DNA of 64,000 nucleotides from Tritrichomonas musculus (GCA_039105265.1 JAPFFF010000008.1:3224001-3288000), one strand, 5' to 3'; positions 52,345-63,348 are shown, counted from the first letter of the stretch. Numbers and translations: made by a program. The notes: a model not told the origin generated them from the letters alone.

Positions 52345-52799
52345 AAAATTTATTTGATTTTTATATTGCATAACTCAATTTTTTGTCAATTCAATTATAA
52401 TTGCAATAACACTTCAGGAAAAAAAAAAAAACTTTGATTAAATTATTTTTCTTGTTTTAATTTTGTTGATAAATAATTTTGTATTTGCTAGTAAATGCTA
52501 ATTTCGAGAATGAACGATAAAAGACTGAAATAAAAAATTTTCAAAAATTATGGGCAGAGTTGGGCAATGTAAATTTCCATAGGAAAAATTTTGATAAATT
52601 TTTTGATGGTGCCCGTCCCTGCATTTTATTCTGATATATTTGGACATTGAATAAAATGAGAGTTACGAACCTATTTTACACCCTATATAAATGCAATTGC
52701 ATTTTAAACACCTTAATAAAATAATTTATATTGAAATTTATTGAGATCTTGACACAAATACCTCTGAAAAAACTAATCCCAAATTGTCTGAAAAATTGA
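52345..52799. other. intergenic, non-coding
   Basis: Contains two hAT-terminus-like words (CAGAGTTGGGCA at 52555 and GTGCCCGTCCCTG ending near 52621) without matching target duplications. No gene. Confidence 0.35.
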
Positions 52800-53290
52800 A
52801 TGAAAAATGAAAATTATCCAAAATCTTTTTTTTTTATGTCCAAAGACAAGAATTCTACCGTCACGGCCATTGTTGATGAGAATCCACATATAGAATCAAA
52901 TAGTAGAAACCAAAGCAATCCAACAATAAATAATGCTCCAAGCGAAATGAAAGAATATATTAGCGGAACTATAGAATTGTATGGAACTCTTATGCTATTT
53001 CTCAATAATTCAGATAGCAATGAGTATTATTTCCAAGATTTAATTAATATTATTTGTCAGCAAAGACATGCAGAAAACTGCGAACAATTTGAAGAATTTC
53101 TTCAATTAATAGTCAATGTTTCCACTAATATTCACAGAGAAGAATCTTTTTCCGAAAAAAATTTCAAATTCTTGAACATTTTGAAGTTCAAATCAAACAG
53201 ACCTTTTCAAATAAAGAAATATTCGATATATTTCAAAGTATCAATTGGTACTGATTAACCAAAAGAGACTTAAGGGTATTCAAAAATTGA
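52800..53290 (+). pseudogene. N-terminal fragment of a DUF3447-family ankyrin protein
   Basis: ATG at 52800. The text Y-G-T-L-M-L-F-L-N-N, then E-E-F-L-Q-L-I-V-N-V-S-T-N-I-H-R-E, matches the N-terminal helices of genes A, B and D. At about 53160 an A run shifts the frame; the expected continuation (I-L-E-H-F-E-V-Q-I-K-Q-T-F-S-N-K-E-I-F) is visible in the neighbouring frame and then everything ends. No ankyrin repeats follow. A truncated, frameshifted copy. Confidence 0.7.
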
Positions 53291-53459
53291 AAGAAAATAT
53301 TTTTTTCTCTCAATTATTTTTATTTTTGAGAGAATTAAAAAATAAAATTTTTTTTTAATCTTTTTATATTTTTACATATTTTTATTTTTTTATATTTTCT
53401 CAGATAAAAAAATTGAAAGGTAAAATTATTCTCATTCAATTAATTGAATGTCCTTACAA

Positions 53460-53695
53460 AAAGTCTCTTTTGTAAAATAGTAAGAATGAGAATAATTTTA
53501 CATTTCCTGTCATCAAATTATGCATTCGCAAAATGTTTCAAATTGGCACAAGTCACAATTTCTTCATCTGTAACTTCAATTGGAAAATATGCATTCTTTG
53601 GAAGTTCTTCATTAACAGAAATCACAATTTCTTCATCTGTAATTTCAATAGGAGAAATCGCATTTCCATCGAATTCGAAAATAGTAAGAATTTAA
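53460..53695 (+). pseudogene. LRR_5 fragment
   Basis: Two to three LRR_5 units (V-T-I-S-S-S-V-T-S-I-G-K-Y-A-F; I-T-I-S-S-S-V-I-S-I-G-E-I-A-F) in an isolated frame without a proper start, ending in TAA. A relic of a BspA-type gene joined to the ankyrin relic. Confidence 0.65.
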
Positions 53696-53821
53696 TTTAT
53701 TCTCATTTTGTAAATATCTCCATTTTTAAAAAATTTTTTATCATACAAACTTTTTCATTGAAAAGTTTTCACATTTAAAAAAAAAAAAAAAAAAAAACAA
53801 TCCGATTTGAATGTAGCGGTT

Positions 53822-53839
53822 AAGGTCAATATTGACCTT
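53822..53839. repeat. perfect 18-base palindrome
   Basis: AAGGTCAATATTGACCTT, a perfect inverted repeat between two poly-A runs. Could be a protein-binding site or chance. Confidence 0.6.
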
Positions 53840-54039
53840 TATTATTCATCAGAGATAATTAAAAAAAAAAAAAAAAAATACTGTTTTTAAATGTATTGGA
53901 TTTGTACCTTAAAAAATTATAAGAAATCTGGATGACCTACTTCAAGTAGGCAGCTTTGATATATGTTATAAAACAAATGAGAAATAAATTAAAATTAGTT
54001 TTATTAAGAGATTGAAAAAGCTTTAACTCATATTATTAT

Positions 54040-56505
54040 TTATTGTGAAAGAAAGTCATCTTTTTTATGTTTTAAGAAGCATTTAACAATGTCCCATTTC
54101 CCTGATTTTAGTGCCATTTTAATTGGAGTTGTATAAACAATATTTAAATCGAATTTCATTAAAATAAAATTAATAAAATTATATAAATAACCAAGAATCA
54201 AATTCTATTAAAAATGATAAATTGCAAATGTTATAAGTTACAAAATAATTAAGAAAATAGGATTAAATCTTTTTAATTTCAAATTATATTAAAATCAACA
54301 AAATGTGAAATGATATGAAAATTCAAAAATAAAATGCTATGAAAAATATAAAAATATTTAAAACGAAGATGATGCTTGGATCTTTTGTTTTTATTTTAGC
54401 ATTGACATCAATTGATGGATGTGCTAATAGAAGATCAACAATTTTTGAATTATGTTTATTAATTGCAGTTGCTAAAGGTGTTTCATTAAAAAGTATACAA
54501 AAAAAATTTCATTAAATATATATTTTGAAATTATATAAAAAAGACAATAATGCTGAAATTAGATAAAAAAAAAATAATTATGAAACGTAATGAAAAAAAT
54601 AATGTAAAATTTCTCCATAAATTATTTTCATAGTTTAATTTCATTAAAACTTATAAAAATAAGAAATTCCATGAAAAATAAAAAAAAAAACTTGATTTGA
54701 ATGAAATTGTTAAAACAGTGCTTTTGATATTAACATCAATTTTTGGATGTGTTAATAAAAGTTTAACCATTTCAGCACTATCACTATCAACTGCAATAGA
54801 TAAAGCTGTTTTTGTATTAGATATATTATTAAACACCATGAAATTATTATTTTAAAATTGCATTAAAACAAAAATCATTAATTTCATTAAAAAAGATATA
54901 ATGAAAAACTTTATCAAACATAAAAAATGATTGAATCATATGAAAAAAAATGGATGTGAAATGCCATAAAAATAATAAAAGTAAAAATGTCATAAAAAAA
55001 AATATTTTGTGAAATGCTATTAAAAGACTAAATAATTAAAACTGAGTAAAATTTATTTTATATGAATGAGATAAGAATATATTTGATTAAAAATGTTATT
55101 TAAAAAATTGAAAAAAATTAAATAAAAAAATTGAATTGAAATGTTATAAAAAAATAAAAATTGTTTTAAAACGATTACTTGATTAACATTAATACTTGGA
55201 TGATTTAATAAAAGATTAATAATATCATGATTTCCACTTCTCAATGCAACAATTAAATTTGTTCTATAAATAATAAATAATTAAAAACTTCATTGAAATT
55301 TTAATAATAAAAACTAAATGAAAAAAAATTTCGAAAAATTTCATTTAAAAATTAATTTTGAATTTGATGAATTGAAATAATGAACTTCTTCAAAAATGAA
55401 TAACAAGAAAATATCTTCATAAAATATTCAAAATTAAATTTCATTAAATAAAGAATATTTGAATATCATTAAAAAAATGATTTGTAAAAATATCATTATA
55501 AGTGACAATATTTAAAAATATCATAAATGATTAATAATAAAACTCGATATATAATATTAATAAATAAAAACATTATGAAAACAAATAACAATAAAACCCA
55601 ATAAAAATTGAATTATATTGAAATGGAATAAAAATAAATGAACTGAAATGTCATAAAAAAATATTTAAAAAAAGGAACGTGATAAATAAATATTAATTGA
55701 TGGAATTATATTAAATAATAAAAATATAAAAACTACATAAAAAATATTTAAATGATGAAATGAAATAAAAAAATTGAAAATATGAAATTTGATTAGAAAA
55801 TTAAAAAAGAAATGTGATTAAAAAAAATTGAATTAAAATTGTATGTAAAACAATAAATGAAAATATTATTAGAAAATAAATGGTTTTCAAATGATCACTG
55901 TATTTAAATCAATTTTAGGATGTTCAACCAGAAGTTTAACGATTTCAGCATTCTTTGTTTCGATAGCAAATGTAAGTGCATTTTTATTCAAATTATAAAA
56001 TATCAAATTTCATTTAAATTTTTAAAAAAGCGAAATGTCATTAATGTTTTTATTTATTTGTAATTGTATTAAAAAAATTTATTATAAAACTAAGTTAAAA
56101 ATAAATCAATAAAACTATATTAATCAAATATATAAGTAAAATTACATTCAATAATAAATAAATAAAAATGTCATTTGAAAATGCTATAATTTGAAATGCC
56201 ATGAAAATTATGAAAGTTAGAATTCCAAAAAGATCTTTGATTTTAAACAAGATTAATTTTAAAGAATTAAATTTCATTAAAACAAATATCTATTGTAATT
56301 TGATGAGTAAAAAATTGAAAGTAAAATTGTATTAAAAAAAATTTTCATTGAAATTTGACAAGAAATTTTTTTTGTTAAAATTTCATAAAAAAATAAAGAA
56401 TGTTAAAATTAAATTTTTATTTATGTCAATATTTGGACATGCTAATAAAAGACGAACAATGTCAATATTTTCATTTTCAATGGCAATTGTCAATAATGTT
56501 TTATA
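54040..56505 (-). CDS. single-ankyrin coding modules of gene B (candidate exons 2-7)
   Basis: Six islands follow the 56.8-57.9 kb ORF: about 56419-56505, 55902-55988, 55182-55265, 54729-54818, 54401-54487 and 54040-54135. Each is one ankyrin unit (for example K-T-A-L-S-I-A-V-D-S-D-S-A-E-M-V-K-L-L). The last ends K-K-D-D-F-L-S-Q and TAA at 54040-54042. All six are open; spacers of about 240-640 bases are stop-riddled. An ATGAAATT-type motif (ATGAAGTT or ATGGTGTT in two) lies before every module, its end 26-27 bases from the Pro-position codon. GT-AG ends are not consistent. Same reading as gene A: exons of an unrecognised intron type, or decay. Confidence 0.55.
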
Positions 56506-56788
56506 AATAAACAATATGTATAAATTTCATTAAAATATTTTTTTTATCAAATTGAATGAAAAATAAACAATTTTTTGAATTGCATAAGAAAAAGCAGCAT
56601 TTGAAATTTCATTCAAACACAAAAAAATTAAATTTTATTTGAAACAAATAATGTTTGAACTTTATTTAAAATATCATATTATTGAAATGTAATGAAACAA
56701 AAAATATGATTAAAAATGACATTAAAATACACAAAAAAATGAAACTGAATGAGAAATAAAAAAATAATTAAAACGTGATTAAAGCAAA

Positions 56789-57856
56789 TTAAAAAGAAAT
56801 TGAATAAATTAAAGCAAATAAAACGATTTTAGCATTAATTTTCACGCTTGTTGTTTTTAAAAGAATTTCAATTATTGAAACATAATCATTTTGAATCAAT
56901 TTCACCATTTTCTTTGACACTTCATTATCGATAAACAAAAAGTTATAATTTTCAATTGCTGCAGAAATCAATTTATATTTGGCATTTGAATGATTAGTTA
57001 TCAAATAATTAGCGATGTCATTTTGATGATATTTAATAGCGTCCAATATAAAATCATTAAAATTAGTACCATAAGAATCAGTATTTTTTTCTTCAATTAA
57101 ATGAATCATTTCAAAGTTGCCTCCGTGAATTGCATACGACCAAATATAAGGTCTCAATTCGACACCGTTTACAATTAAATATTTGAAAATTTGAATGGAA
57201 CCGAAAAATGCAGCATATTCAATTAATGTGACTCGAAAACTATCAATTAATGATGTATGCGTCTCAAATATTGATTTTTCAATATTTGATTTAAGGTCAA
57301 TATTTGACCTGTTTACATAACTAATGAATTCATTGAGGTCATCATTTCGAATTAATTGGCAAATGTATGAATCGTTTTCGCCAATTTTTCTCTTTTTCTC
57401 AAATTCTTCATCGTTTTTTGCAATCTCTTCACTTTTGATAAAGGAGGTCACTTCACTGGCAAAAAAGTGAAGTTGTTTTAATTCATACATTTGACGTGCA
57501 ATGCTTTCTGTCATTTTTATTATATCATTCTCTAGAAGAAATAGAATAACGAGCTTGCTTTTACGAAATATGCTATATATGTCTTCATTTGAGTAGTTTT
57601 TGGTGAGATCATCCTTGTAATATAATATGATTTTCTCAATCTTCGACATAAATGTGGGTGATCGGTGATGATAACAGCAAATTTTTGCTAAATGGCGAAG
57701 AAATAATCTAAAATCGCATCGATTGGCTCGAACTTCTGAATCTTCTAAATTTTTTATTAAATTCTGAAAATTTTCTTCGGCATTCGTATCGTTATCAATA
57801 AATTCTAAAAGTTGCCTTTGAATATTTCTCATTTTTACCAAATATTCTTCAACCAT
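56789..57856 (-). CDS. ankyrin protein, DUF3447-annotated family, N-terminal part of gene B
   Basis: 355 residues, ATG at 57856-57854. Helical N-terminal region, K-L-V-I-L-F-L-L-E near residue 105, hallmark E-Y-A-A-F-F-G-S-I-Q-I-F-K near 215, H-G-G-N-F-E-M-I-H-L-I-E, and a final unit ending V-K-I-N-A where the modules take over. Clear paralogue of genes A and D; same length and end point as the gene A ORF. Intact over the whole stretch. Confidence 0.75.
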   Translation of the reverse strand: MVEEYLVKMRNIQRQLLEFIDNDTNAEENFQNLIKNLEDSEVRANRCDFRLFLRHLAKICCYHHRSPTFMSKIEKIILYYKDDLTKNYSNEDIYSIFRKSKLVILFLLENDIIKMTESIARQMYELKQLHFFASEVTSFIKSEEIAKNDEEFEKKRKIGENDSYICQLIRNDDLNEFISYVNRSNIDLKSNIEKSIFETHTSLIDSFRVTLIEYAAFFGSIQIFKYLIVNGVELRPYIWSYAIHGGNFEMIHLIEEKNTDSYGTNFNDFILDAIKYHQNDIANYLITNHSNAKYKLISAAIENYNFLFIDNEVSKKMVKLIQNDYVSIIEILLKTTSVKINAKIVLFALIYSISF

Positions 57857-58264
57857 TTTTCGTGATTTATAGTGGCTGATGAGTATTCAATCTCTTTTCT
57901 CAATTTATGATGGGGTGAAATGGCATTGATATCTCAAATGTTACAGAAAAAATAGAAGGCATTGACAATATATCTTAGGAATTGATATTTGGCATTATTT
58001 ATATCATTAGAATAGTATATCCTCTTATTATGTACCATTTTGGCTTGGTATCAGATATATTTTTATTATGATCTTAAATTTATTCCATTTGCCAAATAGT
58101 TTTCATATTTAAAATATGAAAAACAAATTATTATTGTATAAAAAAATAATTTAGTAACACAAAGCAATATAAATTGCTGTTTAAAAAATTTTTTCATATA
58201 AAAAAATTTTAAATGGTTTACAATATAGAAAAAACCGTCTGGACAATTTTTTGTAATAATTGTG
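57857..58264. promoter_or_regulatory. divergent intergenic region
   Basis: Upstream DNA of gene B (-) and the LRR-pseudokinase-Sel1 gene (+). AT-rich; no motif I can defend. Confidence 0.35.
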
Positions 58265-61200
58265 ATGAAAAATCATTCAGAAATAGTTAAATTTGACAAA
58301 TTGATATATAGTATCAATGAAGAAGATAAAACAGCGAGTGTTGTGAATAATGACAATGCGAACGGTGATGTTTTTATTCCTAAATTAATTAATTTTAATA
58401 ATCAAGAATATAATATTATAAGTATAAAAGAAGGCGCGTTCCGAAATTTAAAATCGATTTATTCATTAAGTTTCCCATTTGATTCAAAAGTTGAAAAAAT
58501 CGAAAAAGATGTTTTTACATTTTCCAGCATTGAAAGTCTTTTCATTCCGAAAAGTGTCAAAGAATTACAAGAAGGATTTTGTCGAGGAACATCAAAATTA
58601 AAACTAATTACGGTTATGCCTAGTAACAATCAATTGATGAATATTGATAACAAGATGATCGTTGGCAAGAGCAATTTAATGAGTGAAGAATACGATAATC
58701 TTCTTTTTGTTCGACGAGATGTGAAAAGTTTGATAATTCCTTCGTTTATCAAGCGAATTGGACGATATGCATTTTCAGAAAGTTGTGTTGAGAACATCTT
58801 CGTTCCAAGTCAAGTTCGCGAAATTTGTGAAGGTTCGTTTTTCAATTGCAAAAAACTTGAACATGTTGAAATTTCAAATAAATCGGAACTTCAAACGATC
58901 GAGCCTTTATCGTTCTTGAACACGTCGATTTCAAGCATCAACATTCCATCGAGTGTGAAGCATCTTTTTGACGTTTTTTATGATGAATCTTCGAAAGTGA
59001 GTGAAATGACAAGCATTGACAACTCAATAGTCAACATAGAAGAATTCGAGAATGTTTCAGAACTTGAAAATAACAATAAAGAAACCGTTTCATTGATTGT
59101 TAATCCAAAAACGAATGAAAAATATGTTCAAACAGTCATCAAAACATTTTTTGAAACGAATGAAGAACGAAAAATCTTCATTTCGAATTTTAATGTAATG
59201 AAGAGAATGACGAAGCATCCAGGAATGATGAAAATTGTTTCTTTTGAAGAACATCCACATCCAACGATCATCAATGAATACGGCATTGTTTGTACATTGA
59301 AAGAAATGATAGCAGTCAAGAAGAATTCAATATCAGCTTCGACTGTTTACAAAATTTTATTTGGACTTTTAAAGACGATTGAATTCCTGAATTATCACAA
59401 TATATACGTTGAATACCTTGAATCTAACAAGATTTACATTGATGAGAATTTTTGGCCACGACTTTTGGTTTCATTTATTAATAAGAACAAGAAATTGATT
59501 GATGAACAAAACAGAGAAAAATTAAGAAGAGAAATAAGTTCATATTTTAAAATAATCTACGAAATGCTGACTGGAAGAGTATATAAAGAAGACGAACATG
59601 TTTCAGCCATTTCAACGATTAAACAAGAATGGCTGAAAGAATTTCTTCAAAAATATTTGACTATAAACAAAACAAATGAAGTAAATAAAGCAACAATTTC
59701 AAATATCATTGAAGAACTTGAATTACACAAAAGAGAAATTATAGGAAATGATGAAAAAGAAGAAATAGAAGTTTCAAAATATGAAAACGAGATGAATAGA
59801 TTTATTTCAGAATATTTGAATGAAATTCAAGAAAAATCTGCAGATAACATATTTTATTTGAATATTTATAAAGAAATAACAACAAAGTACAATCAAATAG
59901 CAGAAAATAAAGAAGAAATATCAAAAGAACAAAAGAATTTGGAATTAATGCTTCAAAATCCCGAATATCTTTCTAAAGGTGATGTAACTGATACGAAAAA
60001 AGACGAATTGGCCAAGCATTATAAACAAGCAGCAGATCAAGGAGATGTAATTGATACGAAAAAAGACGAATTGGCCAAACATTATAAACAAGCAGCAGAT
60101 CAAGGAGATGTTGAATCAATGTTTAAATATGCATTCATGCTTGATGAAGGAGATGGAATTGAAAAGAACAAGAAAGAAGCATCTAAATACTATAAAAAAG
60201 CAGCCGACGAAGGACATACGAAATCGATGTACAAGTATGGATTCATGCTTGCAAACAAGGATGGAATTGACGAGAATAGATCAGAAGCAGCACGTTATTT
60301 CAAACTTGCCGCAGATCGAGGTCATGTTGAATCGATGTTCAGTTATGGATTCATGCTTTTAAAAGGAGATGGCGTTGAATCGAACAAGAGAGAAGCAGCG
60401 CATTATTACAAGCTTTCAGCAGACTTAGGACACGTTGACTCGATGTTGACATATGCAGTTTTACTTTCCAAAGGTGAAGGAATTGAAAAGAATCATGAAG
60501 AAGCATCCCGTTATTATAAACTTGCAGCAGATCAAGGTGATGCGAATGCGATGTTTATTTATGGATTTATGGTTGATAAAGGCGAATTAATTGAGCAGGA
60601 TAAAGTCGAAGCAGCGCGTTATTACAAACTTGCTGCCGAAGAAGGAGATCAGAAAGCGATGTACAAATATGCTGTCATGCTTTCAAAAGGAGATGGAATC
60701 AGTGAAGACAAGGAAGAAGCAGCTCGCTATTACAAACTTGCATCAGACAAAGGATATGTCAAAGCAATGTTTAAGTATGCAAATATGCTTTCAAAAGGAG
60801 ATGGTATAGAGAAAAACAAAGTAGAAGCATCACAATATTACAAGAAAGCTGCAGATCATGGAGGTGTTGTTTCAATGTTTAATTATGCTGTGATGGTTGA
60901 CAAAGGTGACGGTATTGAAATTGACAAAGAAGAAGCATTGCGATACTATAAACTTGCATCAGAACATGGATATGCAAGTGCAATGTACAATTACGCAATC
61001 ATGCTTTCAGAAGGAGATGGAATTGAAGCTAACGAGGAAGAGTCAGCACGATATTTTAAACTTGCAGCTGATAAAGGACATACTCGTGCAATGGAGCAAT
61101 ATGCACAATTGCTTTTTTCTGGAGGAGGAGTGGAAATAAACTGGAAAGAATCAGCTCGATTATTCAAGCTTATTGCAGATCAGGGAGATGCTGAAGCTAA

Positions 61201-61456
61201 GTTCAGATTTGCATGCAGACTTCATAAAGGAGATAAAATATTGAAAAACACTAAAGAGGCTGCTAGATACTTCAAAATCGCTGCAGATCAGGGTCATGGC
61301 AGGGCAATATTTAAATATGCATCAATGAATTTTGATGGAGATGGAATAGAAGTAAACAAGGAAGTAGCTGCCAGATATTTCAAATTGCTTGCTGATAAAG
61401 GAGATAACGAGGCAATGGAGAAATATCAAGAATGTATTTCAATACAGGTGGAATAG
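58265..61456 (+). CDS. LRR_5 - pseudokinase - Sel1 fusion protein
   Basis: 1063 residues from the ATG at 58265 (a GTG lies just before). Residues about 40-235: LRR_5 units (I-K-R-I-G-R-Y-A-F; S-S-V-K). Residues about 265-500: kinase-like fold with a V-I-K-T Lys candidate, but the catalytic loop reads Y-V-E-Y-L-E-S-N-K and the DFG position reads V-S-F-I-N, so it is a pseudokinase. A helical linker runs to about 570. From about 575 to the end come roughly 13 Sel1 repeats with D-G-I-E-x-N-K-x-E-A. Frame intact. Three solenoid or scaffold modules in one chain suggest an adaptor that assembles other proteins, not an enzyme. Sel1 part related to 36.6 kb, LRR part to 11.9 kb. Confidence 0.85.
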   Translation: MKNHSEIVKFDKLIYSINEEDKTASVVNNDNANGDVFIPKLINFNNQEYNIISIKEGAFRNLKSIYSLSFPFDSKVEKIEKDVFTFSSIESLFIPKSVKELQEGFCRGTSKLKLITVMPSNNQLMNIDNKMIVGKSNLMSEEYDNLLFVRRDVKSLIIPSFIKRIGRYAFSESCVENIFVPSQVREICEGSFFNCKKLEHVEISNKSELQTIEPLSFLNTSISSINIPSSVKHLFDVFYDESSKVSEMTSIDNSIVNIEEFENVSELENNNKETVSLIVNPKTNEKYVQTVIKTFFETNEERKIFISNFNVMKRMTKHPGMMKIVSFEEHPHPTIINEYGIVCTLKEMIAVKKNSISASTVYKILFGLLKTIEFLNYHNIYVEYLESNKIYIDENFWPRLLVSFINKNKKLIDEQNREKLRREISSYFKIIYEMLTGRVYKEDEHVSAISTIKQEWLKEFLQKYLTINKTNEVNKATISNIIEELELHKREIIGNDEKEEIEVSKYENEMNRFISEYLNEIQEKSADNIFYLNIYKEITTKYNQIAENKEEISKEQKNLELMLQNPEYLSKGDVTDTKKDELAKHYKQAADQGDVIDTKKDELAKHYKQAADQGDVESMFKYAFMLDEGDGIEKNKKEASKYYKKAADEGHTKSMYKYGFMLANKDGIDENRSEAARYFKLAADRGHVESMFSYGFMLLKGDGVESNKREAAHYYKLSADLGHVDSMLTYAVLLSKGEGIEKNHEEASRYYKLAADQGDANAMFIYGFMVDKGELIEQDKVEAARYYKLAAEEGDQKAMYKYAVMLSKGDGISEDKEEAARYYKLASDKGYVKAMFKYANMLSKGDGIEKNKVEASQYYKKAADHGGVVSMFNYAVMVDKGDGIEIDKEEALRYYKLASEHGYASAMYNYAIMLSEGDGIEANEEESARYFKLAADKGHTRAMEQYAQLLFSGGGVEINWKESARLFKLIADQGDAEAKFRFACRLHKGDKILKNTKEAARYFKIAADQGHGRAIFKYASMNFDGDGIEVNKEVAARYFKLLADKGDNEAMEKYQECISIQVE
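59981..60106 (+). repeat. 63-base in-frame tandem duplication
   Basis: Two copies (59981-60043 and 60044-60106) differing at about two bases, adding 21 residues (D-T-K-K-D-E-L-A-K-H-Y-K-Q-A-A-D-Q-G-D) at the start of the Sel1 array. Very recent. Confidence 0.85.
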
Positions 61457-62616
61457 GAAATAATTTTTCCAATTATTTTAAATTCATTTTATAAAATTTT
61501 TTTTTTAAAAAAAAAGTTAAGTGTTTTCCTTTTCAAACGACCCAACAATATAATATTATTATACCTTCTGTTTTATATATAAGATATAATTTATTAAAAA
61601 AAAAAAATACTGCATTTTTTATTTGAGCTGCTTGAAAAAAAATTGGCTGATCAGAAAAGGCCAATTTTGAAATATTATATTCTTTAGCTAATATGTATAA
61701 TGAAGTTGGTATTTAAAAATAAAATTGTCTTGTCAGTTTTTAAAAAAAGTGAAGTGAACTTGAAATTTGATTATGTACAAAATTAGATATTTTATAAAAC
61801 TTATAATTAATTTTTTAAATACATCTTATATGTAAAATAATTTATTGAGCAAATTGTTTTTAAATTATTTAGTTTAGGAGATAATTATATTTTTACATAA
61901 AAATTGAAGTAAATAAATACATATGAATTGCCAATACCTATCAAAATAATATTAATAAAATTGTATAAAGTATATTAATAAATCATAATATTTAAATCTG
62001 AGTATTATCTGTTAATATAAAATTGAATATATAATTTCTTAAAATAATTGTACAAAAGGCAATATATACGCGTTGTTATATTTATATAATAATTTTCAAT
62101 GATTTTGATTTAATCTAAATTATAATTAATCCAATTAAATGCAAATAATTGCGATTAATCTTTTTTTCCGATTTCATAAAATTTCATGGAATAAACTTGA
62201 AATAAATAGAAAACTGAGATTATTGGTGATATAAAGCATAGAATATCAAAAAAAATTGGATTTGAACTGTATAAAAATATAAATAATCATTAGATTATTT
62301 TTTTTGAAACCCTCACAGTTAAAACATTTTTCATTGATCAAAATATTTATTTTATTTTATTGGCTAGAATTTAAAAAGAAGCAAAGAAATATCAAAATTT
62401 TATTTTTTTCGGCGCCAAATTTTTGAAATTTATTTTTCGAAAAATTAAAATATCTTAAAATTGTCAAGATAAAAACTTAAAAATATTTCAGTATATATTT
62501 TAAATATATATTAAACCAAACATGCTTAAATTCAACTTTTCCTTTGAACATTTTTTCTATTTCATTCATTTTATATTCATACTCATTATCCTCAATGTCA
62601 TCATCATTTTAGAAAA
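61457..62616. other. intergenic, non-coding
   Basis: AT-rich with A/T runs. No gene or RNA seen. Confidence 0.45.
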
Positions 62617-63107
62617 GTGATTCATTGTGATATAAAGCCTTCAAACATACTCATCAATTCAAATGGAATCGTGAAAATTACTGATTTCGGAATATCAAAT
62701 TACTGATGACAAACGATTGGTTCTCAATTTCAAACGGTTTAGGAACACAAAAATTCATGGCCCTTGAAATTTTGAATGAAGAAGAGTACAATGAAAAAGT
62801 GGGCGTTTATTCGTTTGGAGTACTTCTTTATTTCATCATAAGCGGCGGTGAGCTGCCTAAAATTAAAATAAAAGACATTTGCATGGGTAAAAAAGCATTA
62901 ATGCCAGATTCTTTCACATCATTCACTAAATCTCTAATCAACGAGTGCTGGAACTTTGATTATAATGAACGGCCAAGTTTCGATTCAATTTGCGATAAAT
63001 TGGAAAATTCAAAAGAACATCTGCTGAATTTGACAGATGTAGATGGTCAAGAAGTTAATCAATTCTTGAAAAAGTATAAATCTTATTTGCCTGCTTACTC
63101 AAAATAA
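62617..63107 (+). pseudogene. protein kinase C-terminal relic
   Basis: The plus strand shows a catalytic loop [10 protein letters not shown] and I-T-D-F-G-I, then two adjacent stop codons (about 62703-62708) and a frame change. The C-lobe continues open from 62706 (V-Y-S-F-G-V-L-L-Y-F-I-I; E-C-W-N-F-D-Y-N-E-R-P-S) to a TAA. The N-lobe and start are absent. Relative of the kinases at 17, 37 and 40 kb. Confidence 0.75.
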
Positions 63108-63187
63108 TTAAATAATAATGCATTTTTATTATCATTGTATTTGATTTAAACTCTTTTTACCAAAAAAAAAAAAAAAAATCAAAAAAA

Positions 63188-63271
63188 TCTTCTCTGCTGG
63201 AATCGAACCGGCATATGGTGGTAACCGCAAGACATTTACAGCCACCTGTCCTACCATTAGACGAAGAGAAG
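63188..63271 (-). tRNA. tRNA-Tyr (GTA) with 13-base intron
   Basis: Reverse strand: perfect 7-bp acceptor stem (CTTCTCT with AGAGAAG), D stem GTC/GAC around TAATGGTAG, perfect 5-bp anticodon stem GGTGG/CCACC, T arm GCCGG-TTCGATT-CCAGC with one mismatch, discriminator A. The anticodon loop is 20 bases, fitting a 7-base loop CTGTAA...A (anticodon GTA) plus a 13-base intron after position 37 (about 63223-63235). Very short tRNA-Tyr introns are known in Trichomonas. T-rich DNA follows as a Pol III terminator. Confidence 0.92.
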
Positions 63272-63315
63272 TTCTGTTTCATATAAGAATTGAACAACTA
63301 TTTTACAGTCGATTC

Positions 63316-63348
<33 letters not shown>

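Noticed and set aside
52555-52622. hAT-like terminal words CAGAGTTGGGCA and GTGCCCGTCCCTG facing each other
   Set aside because: Only about 67 bases apart, imperfectly paired, and no 8-base target duplication on the flanks. Kept as a note, not called as an element.
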